From positions 1-35,220 of the forward strand of contig JADGAX010000015.1 in the NCBI GenBank assembly GCA_015231795.1: 35,220 nt of DNA, read 5' to 3'. Position numbers and translations under genes: made by a program. Source of the DNA: Alphaproteobacteria bacterium (GTDB taxonomy: Bacteria; Pseudomonadota; Alphaproteobacteria; Rhodospirillales; WMHbin7). Below, piece after piece: positions 17,225-25,400 of this stretch (position 1 is its first letter; each line of letters opens with the position of its first letter). The notes beneath the pieces were generated by a model. That model had not been told where the DNA came from. It made no database searches and saw only the letters and a program-made list of their open reading frames with translations.

Positions 17225-18127
17225 ATGAAGACGCACATGAAGGCAAGAATTCTTTTCGCCACGCCACTTTTGTTAGGTGGATTGGCCGCATGCAACGGCA
17301 CTCCGGCAAACGGATATATCCCTGGCAGCGTCTACCAGCTTGAACAGCTGAACAAGACGACGGCGACAGGATCTCCGTTCACGCAGGCGCTGGCAAACAA
17401 TTATCGCGTCTTTGCTCAGGATGAAAAAGACGAGTACGACTGGTTTGGACAGAAGATATTCGCCACAAAGGGGCTTATTGCCGCATCTGGAAAGGCGCCT
17501 CCGCCGGAAGAGCTTGGCGAATGGCCGGTTTCTGACCCGGTTGCCGCCAACGATTTGAAGATGGCGCGCGGTCGTCTGGTGCATATGCTGAGCGGCCCTG
17601 CGCCCTCTCAGTATCCGGTATGGAGCGCTTCCGCTCAGACCAACTTCGATTGCTGGCTTCACGAGCAGTATGAGGGTTGGGAATTCGACAAAATCGCTTT
17701 GTGCCGCGGCGACTTCATGAAAGCGATGGGGCAAATCGAATCGCCGCCCAGGGTCGCCCAGGCGCAACCAGCACCGGCCAAGGCGGCGCCTCCTCCCGCT
17801 CCCTATCTGGTCTTCTTCGATTTCGACAAGACGGAACTGTTGCCTGAAGCCCGCCAGATCATTGCAAATGCCGCGAAAGCGATCGCAGCGGGCAAGGTCG
17901 TCAGGATCAGGGTTATCGGATTTACCGATACGTCTGGATCGAACGACTACAACAACAAGCTGTCGATGAGACGCGCAGATGCCGTGAAGCAGGAGCTGAT
18001 CCGCGATGGCGTTGCCGTCAATGGCATTAGCGTCGATGGCAAGGGTGAAGGCGATCTGCTTATGCAAACGCCAGATGGCGTGCGTGAACCGCAAAACCGC
18101 CGCGCTTCCATCGAGTTGTTGAACTAG
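17225..18127 (+). CDS. OmpA-family lipoprotein
   Basis: A 300-residue lipoprotein: lipobox LAAC (about residue 23), an unrecognised helical N-terminal domain (about 35-175, with EYDWFGQKIFATKG, LVHMLSG and two Cys around the WLHEQYEGWEF segment), a Pro/Ala linker, and an OmpA C-terminal peptidoglycan-binding domain (about 197-300; FFDFDKTELLPEA, GFTDTSGSNDYNNKLSMRRA, NRRASIELL). It should be fixed in the outer membrane by lipid and grip the cell wall. The ATG at 17225 with AGGAG upstream is chosen; the frame runs open 5' to 17027 but that would bury the signal peptide. An imperfect palindrome TGGAATGTTCCA lies about 50 bp upstream. Confidence 0.92.
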   Translation: MKTHMKARILFATPLLLGGLAACNGTPANGYIPGSVYQLEQLNKTTATGSPFTQALANNYRVFAQDEKDEYDWFGQKIFATKGLIAASGKAPPPEELGEWPVSDPVAANDLKMARGRLVHMLSGPAPSQYPVWSASAQTNFDCWLHEQYEGWEFDKIALCRGDFMKAMGQIESPPRVAQAQPAPAKAAPPPAPYLVFFDFDKTELLPEARQIIANAAKAIAAGKVVRIRVIGFTDTSGSNDYNNKLSMRRADAVKQELIRDGVAVNGISVDGKGEGDLLMQTPDGVREPQNRRASIELLN

Positions 18128-18378
18128 CAGGCAAACACTCTGCTTGTCTTGGGAGTGTCGGACATGCACCGACATTTCCAGGCAAGTTAGAGTAGATTCC
18201 GAGCCTATCAAGACATACAGCCCGGCAATAAAGTAAGACAGACTAACGCCACCTGAGCGGTTGGCTATTGCCATCGAGAGAGCTGTCATTTTTGCGATGC
18301 TCATGATGCGTCACCCGAAAATTCAACAAGACGCTTTCTCGCCTTCACGGCTGCCACCCTCGTCATAGGAGAGCTTTT

Positions 18379-18621
18379 ATGAACCGTTTCATTCATTCCC
18401 TAGCACTTGTTGCTACGCTGGCGGCGTTGACCGCCTGTGGTTCGTCAACGGGCGATCGCGCCATAAGCGGCGGCGGCATCGGCGCCGGCGTTGGTGCGCT
18501 TGGCGGCTTTCTCGTCGGAGCCCCCATTGAAGGCGCGCTGATCGGCGGCGCGGTCGGCGCCGGAACCGGCGCGCTCACGAACGAGAATCAAATCAATCTC
18601 GGAAAGCCGATTTGGCGATAA
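18379..18621 (+). CDS. Glycine-zipper lipoprotein
   Basis: An 80-residue lipoprotein: signal peptide with lipobox LTAC (about residue 20), then a Gly-zipper region (about 30-65) with small residues in GxxxG spacing (GGGIGAGVGALGGFLVGAP, then IGGAVGAGTGAL), which forms membrane-embedded or oligomeric helices in YMGG/SLT-like proteins. The short polar C-terminus has NENQINLGKPIW. AGGAG precedes the ATG. Same-strand neighbours on both sides are OmpA-type lipoproteins. Function is unknown; envelope stability is likely. Confidence 0.88.
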   Translation: MNRFIHSLALVATLAALTACGSSTGDRAISGGGIGAGVGALGGFLVGAPIEGALIGGAVGAGTGALTNENQINLGKPIWR

Positions 18622-18669
18622 GCCTAACAACTAATCCACCGTCAACATTTTCAGGTTATGGAGAACAAC

Positions 18670-19161
18670 ATGTTTCAGTCAGTAAAAGTTATACGGGCGC
18701 TAGCCGCGTCACTCGTACTTGTCGCAGCTGCAGGCTGTTCCGAGCAAGCGTCGTCGCCGCCGCCGCGCGCCGCATCCGCCGCTCCCATGTCCAACGATCC
18801 AGAGTTGGCAGGCGCTTGGTATCAGATATTCTTTGACACCAACAAGACGGATATCGATTCCAGGGGCCAGATGGTCATTAAGAATGTGGCCCATGTCGCG
18901 ACCAACAACAGCATGACCCGCGTGACAGTTATCGGAAAGGCCGATCGCGTTGGCGACGCCGCATCAAATATCGCCTTGTCGCAGCGACGCGCCGACCAGG
19001 TGCGCGATGCGTTGATTGCAGCCGGGGTCCCGGCAGAGCATATCGACACGCGATGGACTGGGGAAACCAGTCAGAAAGTTTCAACTGTCGATGAAGCGGC
19101 CGAGCAACGCAATCGCGTCGTCGATGTCACTGTGATCAAGCTGCTGCCGCGCAAGCAGTAG
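18670..19161 (+). CDS. OmpA-family lipoprotein, short
   Basis: A 163-residue lipoprotein: lipobox AAAGC (about residue 23), a low-complexity Ser/Pro/Ala linker, and an OmpA C-terminal domain (about 50-160; IFFDTNKTDIDSRGQ, VIGKADRVGDAASNIALSQR, GVPAEHI, RNRVVDVTVIKL). The usual GHTD is GKAD here. The ATG at 18670 with GGAGA upstream is preferred over an in-frame ATG four codons earlier. The gene ends in a clear terminator, so it closes this run of envelope genes before the glucan synthase. Confidence 0.9.
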   Translation: MFQSVKVIRALAASLVLVAAAGCSEQASSPPPRAASAAPMSNDPELAGAWYQIFFDTNKTDIDSRGQMVIKNVAHVATNNSMTRVTVIGKADRVGDAASNIALSQRRADQVRDALIAAGVPAEHIDTRWTGETSQKVSTVDEAAEQRNRVVDVTVIKLLPRKQ

Positions 19162-19213
19162 TCGCTTGATACTATCTCTGGCCAATCCCTCGCCAGAGCG
19201 CAGATAAGACTTG

Positions 19214-19256
19214 CGGCGCTGTCTATGGGCCATGTCCATGGACAGCGCCGTGTTTT
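19214..19256 (+). terminator. Rho-independent terminator
   Basis: A perfect 10-bp stem (CGGCGCTGTC / GACAGCGCCG) with a 17-nt loop, followed by TGTTTTC, 52 bp past the OmpA-lipoprotein stop. It separates the envelope-gene run from the glucan synthase gene. Confidence 0.8.
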
Positions 19257-19447
19257 CTTGATCGGAAGGTCGACGTCTGTTTTTTGACAAAAGATCAGCG
19301 CTTCGGTTTGCGTTTCTCATATTTCACACTTCGTGACGATTCATAGTTTATGGCGGACCGCTTGGCATCAAGCATGCGGGGCCGCTCTTGCCAGCTACTG
19401 TGCGCTAAACGCGCCAGGGCAAAGCCAGCCATAAGGGAGCCTAAGAT

Positions 19448-22400
19448 TTGCGCCTTGTAACGTTTGCATGCAATTGGCTGCAGTCGGCTCGTATCATTCA
19501 AAATGACGGCGTTGGGCAGGACTCATCCGCCGATGAATCAGCCCTTTCGAGTGCAGAGCTGTTTAGTGCCGACCAAATGGAGCTTTATGGCAAGACGCTG
19601 GCGCATTCGCACGTGCTGATGCAAGGCAGAAGCTCCGACAAGCTGTTGGCGCGATTGGCAAAAAACGAACGAACCCTGATCGACGTTTGCAAGTTGTTGA
19701 CGGACGTGGCGACAGAGGGCCGCCATGTTACCCCGGCAGGAGAGTGGCTGCTCGACAACTTCTATCTTATTGAGGAGCAGATTCGAACGGCAAAGCGGCA
19801 TCTGCCGAAGGATTACAGTCTTGAGCTTCCTAAGCTGGCGCAAGGTCAGTCGGCTGGACACCCGCGTGTGTACGATGTGGCGCTGGAAACAATTGCGCAC
19901 AGTGACGGTCGTGTCGATACGGAAAGCCTTAGTCGCTTTGTCGCCGCCTATCAGAGCGTTGCGCCACTGAATCTCGGCGAGTTGTGGGCGATACCCATTA
20001 TGCTTCGCCTGGCCGTCATTGAGAATTTGGCGCGACTTGGCGCCAGGATTTCCGCAGTCTGGATTGTGCGGAATCTTGCCGCCTCATGGGCAGATAAGAT
20101 GACGGAAGCTGTGGAAAGCGATCCCAAAAGTTTGATATTGGTGATTGCTGACATGGCGCGCTCCGGTCCTCCGCTCGTCAGCGCGTTCGTCTCAGAACTG
20201 GCGCGACGCCTGCAGGGGCGAGGTCCCGCCTTGGCCCTGCCTTTGACATGGGTGGAACAACGACTAGCCGAGGTGGGACAAACCATTGAACAGATGGTTC
20301 AGTCCGAAAACCAACAACAGGCCGCCAACAAGGTATCCATCAGCAACTGCATCGGCAGCCTTCGCGTTTTGGCAGCCGTTGACTGGCGTGAATTCGTCGA
20401 AGCGACAAGCCATGTGGAAAGGATATTGTTGCAAGATCCGGGGAATAATTATGGGCGAATGGATTTCGCCACCCGAGACCGCTACCGTCACTCTGTTGAG
20501 AGAATCGCCGCGCTCAGTCGGCAATCGGAGAGCGACGTGGCGCGCAAGGCCCTGGTGCTGGCAGGCGTCCATGCTTGGCCCGATGAGAGTGGCGGGTCAA
20601 ACAATCGATTTTCCCACGTCGGATTCTATCTGATCGGCAAAGGGGTGGCAGAACTTGAACATGCGCTGGGCGTCCGACACTCTTGGCTCGGATATTGGCG
20701 CCATCTGACGGGGCGTTTCCCCTTGTCATTGTATCTGGGGGCAATCTGGCTCATCGCCGTTCTGATGACAGGCCTTCTGGCGATGCAAGCGCACAGTGCG
20801 GGAATTGGCCTTTTGGGGCTTCTGCCTCTAAGCGCATTGATGTTTCTGGCGTCAAGTCAGTTGGCGGTCGCATTGGTGAACTGGTTGGTGACCGTCCTTG
20901 TGACGCCACACCCGCTGCCAAAGATGGATTTTTCGAAAGGCATCCCTGCCGAGTGGCGTACGCTGGTCGTTATTCCCTCGATGCTGACAAGCGTCGAGAC
21001 GACCGAGACTCTGATCGAAGCGCTTGAGGTGCGGTTCCTGGCAAATCGCGGAAATAGTCTGCATTTCGCATTGTTGACAGATTTGCAAGATGCCAGCCAA
21101 GAGCGGCTGACCGATGACGAGGCGCTGGTCCAGCATGTTCAGGCGCGCATCGCAGAACTAAACCAAAGATACGCCGTTAACGACAATGGGGCCAGAGCAG
21201 CTCATTTCTTCTTGTTTCATCGGCCACGTCGATGGAACGCGCAAGAAGGAATATGGATGGGCTTTGAGCGCAAGCGCGGCAAACTTGCCGACTTGAACGC
21301 CCTTCTGAGGGGCGCTGCGCCAGAAACGCGCTTCTCCGTTGTCGTTGGCGATCTGTCGGCCCTGTCTGATGTGAAGTATGTCATTACGCTGGATACGGAC
21401 ACAGATTTGCCGCTCAACGCCGCGCGTAATTTGGTTGGCGCCATGGCGCATCCTTTGAACCGCCCATACTACGACATAGATAGGCGGCGCGTAACCGAGG
21501 GCTATGGCATCTTGCAACCACGCGTGGCCGCCAATCTTCCCGCAGCCAGCCTTTCGCGCTATGCCAAGCTGCATGCTGGCGAGACTGGAATCGATCCTTA
21601 CACGCGCGCCGTGTCCGACGTGTATCAAGACCTGTTCGCCGAAGGATCGTTTATCGGCAAAGGCATCTATGACATCGATGCTTTTGAACAGGCTTTCAGT
21701 GGAAACTTCCCGGAAAATTGCATCCTAAGCCATGATCTGTTGGAAGGATGCTATGTCCGGTCCGGGCAGCTAAGCGACGTGCAATTGTATGAGGATTATC
21801 CAATTCGCTACAGCGCAGACGTCAGCCGCCGCCATCGCTGGATTCGCGGCGACTGGCAGTTGGCGGGGTGGTTGTTTCGCCATGTGCCAGGCGGAAAATG
21901 CACTGCTGGGGGAGCACGTCAGGTCAATCCGCTCTCCTTGCTGTCGCAATGGAAATTGTTCGACAATTTACGACGCAGCCTGATGCCGATCGCCCTGATG
22001 ATCTTGCTGTCGTTGGGATGGACGGTTTTGCCGCCGACAATGGTGTGGACCTTGTCGATGCTTGCAGTTTTGGCGCTTCCGCATGTCTGCTCCTTGGTTC
22101 TTGAACTCATTCGCAAGCCTGAAGAAATGCTTCTGCGACAACATTTGTCGGCCATCGTCAACTCAGCAACGCGGCGCATCATGCAGATTGGCTTCGAACT
22201 CGCCTGCCTGCCATATGAGGCATATTACAGCCTTGACGCCATTGCGCGCACCGCGTGGCGCAAATTTGTCTCGGGCAAACGATTGCTGGAATGGAACCCA
22301 TCAGGCGACATAGGTCGCGCGCAATCCTGGCAAGGGTTGAATGGCCTGAAGTCCAGCCTTCAGGCCATGTGGTTTGCGCCCAGCATCGCTGCCAGCGTGA

Positions 22401-25400
22401 CGTTGTATCTTGCGGCCGATAAACCGGAAGCCTTGCCGCTGGCGGGTCCGGTGCTGCTGTTGTGGTTCTGCTCGCCTGTCATCGCCTGGTGGATCAGCAA
22501 GCCCTTGGCGCGCCGCAAAGCAACCCTAACGCCTGCGCAGACGCTTTTCCTGCGCGGCGTCGCGCGACGCACCTGGGCCTTTTTCGAGAAGTTCGTCGGA
22601 CCAGATGATCACTGGCTTCCCCCCGACAACTATCAGGAATACCGCGCCGCATCGATTGCCCATCGAACGTCGCCTACCAATATAGGCTTGGCTTTGCTGT
22701 CGAACCTGACGGCGTATGACTTCGGCTATATAACAGGCGGAAATTTTGTTCTGCGCACTGGCAAGACGCTGGCGGCGATGGAGCGGTTGGAGCGCCATCG
22801 AGGGCATTTCTATAATTGGTACGACACCGAGACTTTGATGCCCTTGCACCCCTTATACGTCTCGACAGTGGATAGCGGAAACCTTGCCGGACATCTGCTG
22901 ACATTGCGGGCCGGTCTGCTGTCCCAGATCGACGAAGCGATATTCGGCCGCCGCTTGTTTGATGGTCTAAAGGACGCCGCGAATGTTCTGCGATCCGTCA
23001 TTGATCGCTCTGGCGCGAAGAGGGTGTCGGCATTTCAAGGCGACGTCGATATGGCGGCGTCGGACTTCAAGGACAACCTTGCGGTCCTGCGGCCGCATCT
23101 TGCAGGCATGATGCAGCGTGCCGATGAGATCGTAGCCCATATGGAAAGCAACCAGGCGTCGGCTGAAAGCGAAGCCCATCAATGGGGCGAAGACTTGGCG
23201 AGGCAAGTTCAGCAAGCGCAAGAAGAGGTGATGTTTCTGGCCCCATGGCTGGCTTTGTCGGCGCCTCCGAAAGGGTTGGAAGATATCGCCTTATCTTTGG
23301 GTGTTCCTACCATGCGGCGCCTGACCAGGTTGGAAGCGGACATGCAGGCGGACATTGAATCGCGCCTTGCTGGCGACATGCCGCCGACCGCGCGGGATTG
23401 GCTATTGTCATTTCAGGAATGCATCGGCCTTGCGGCGCAGAGGGCGAAATCAAGAATGGCCGAAATCGAGAGCTTGGCTCTTCAGGCCGGAAGACTTTCC
23501 AACATGGAATACGGTTTCCTGTTCGACAAGACGCGCCATTTGCTGTCCATTGGCTACAACGCAACCGAGCGGCGTTTGGATACCAGCTGCTACGATCTGC
23601 TGGCATCTGAGGCGCGGTTGTGCATTTTTGTGGCGATTGCGCAAGGGCAACTGCCACAGGAAAGTTGGTTCGCCTTGGGCCGCTTGATGACAAACGCAGG
23701 CGGCGAGCCTGTTCTGTTGTCCTGGAGCGGATCGATGTTCGAATATTTGATGCCGCTTCTGGTCATGCCGAATTTCGACAACACACTACTCGATCAAACG
23801 TGCAAGGCGGCCGTAGTCAGGCAAATCGAATACGGCAAGCAACGCGGCGTTCCTTGGGGGATATCCGAATCCGCCTATAACACCGTCGATGTTCACCTGA
23901 ACTATCAATACCATGCCTTCGGCGTGCCTGGCCTTGGGCTGAAGCGCGGCTTGGCGGAAAATCTGGTCATCGCCCCATATGCTTCGACCCTGGCGCTGAT
24001 GGTGGCGCCGGAAGAGGCCTGCCATAATCTGCAAAGGCTTGCGAACGAGGGGTTCATTGGTCAATACGGATTCTTTGAGGCAATCGACTATACCGAGTCC
24101 AGACAACGGCGCGGCCAGACCAGCACTGTCGTGCGCGCCTTCATGGCGCATCACCAGGGAATGACCCTGCTGTCGCTGGCTTATCATATTCTGGATCGTC
24201 CAATGCAGCGCCGCTTCGAAGCCAACAGGTTGTTCCAGGCGGCGATGTTGCTGCTGCAAGAGAGGATTCCAAGGGCTTCGGCTGTGACGTCCTTCACGGC
24301 GCAACTTTCAGAAGTGCGAAAAACGCCGGTCGTCGTTGACGCCCCCATCCGCGTCTTTACGACGCCGGACACACCCTTGCCAGAAGTGCAATTGCTGTCA
24401 AACGGGCGCTATCATGTGTTGGTAAGCAATGCAGGCGGCGGATACAGCCGCTGGAAGGACATGGCCGTCACGCGCTGGCGTGAGGATGGAACGTGCGACA
24501 ATTGGGGGTCGTTCTGCTATGTCCGCGATTTGGAGACCGGCTCCTTTTGGTCAACCGGCCACCAGCCGACGCTAAAGCAGCCGGTCATGCACGAAACAAT
24601 CTTCTCCGAGGGGCGTGCTGAATTCCGCCGCCGCGATTCGGTTGGTTCCATCATCGGCGCCTTCGAGACGCATATGGAGATCGTTGTCTCGCCGGAGGAC
24701 GATATCGAGCTGCGCCGCGTGCGCATCACCAATCGTTCGCCACAGCGCAGGACTATCGACGTTACCAGCTACGTCGAAGTCGTGATCGCGCCACAGGCTT
24801 CCGACGCTCTGCATCCTGCCTTTAGCAATCTTTTCGTGCAGACGGAAGTACTTGAAGATCGCCGCGCCGTCATTTGCACGCGCAGGCCACGCTCTCAGGG
24901 CGAAACAACGCCCTTGATGTTTCATCTGATGGCGGCGCATGGAGCAGAAATCGAGAAGGCAACGTTTGAAACCGACCGCTCTCGCTTTATCGGTCGGACC
25001 AGAACCACAAAGGATCCTGTGGCGCTAAGCGGCAGAACGCCGCTTTCCGGCAGCTCGGGATCTGTGCTTGATCCCATAGCGGCAATTCGCCATAGCCTGA
25101 CGCTAGAGTCCGAACAGACGGTTTTGCTAGACATAGTGACCGGCGTTAGCGAAACGCGAGACGGCGCGATGCTGTTGATCGACAAATACCAGGACCGACA
25201 TTTGTCCGACCGCGTCTTCGACCTTGCCTGGACCCATTGTCAGGTCGTTTTGCGCCAGTTGAACGCCAGCGAGACAGATGCCCAACTGTATGGGCGCCTG
25301 GCCAGCGCGATCGTTTATGCCAATCTAGCTTTGCGCGCCGATGCCGAATTGCTGATTTTGAATCGCCGAGGGCAGTCTGGCTTGTGGGGTTACTCGATCT

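Noticed and set aside
17273-18304. A 343-codon minus-strand frame over the OmpA lipoprotein.
   Set aside because: The plus-strand OmpA domain is unmistakable; the antisense translation is Arg/Gln-rich without domains.
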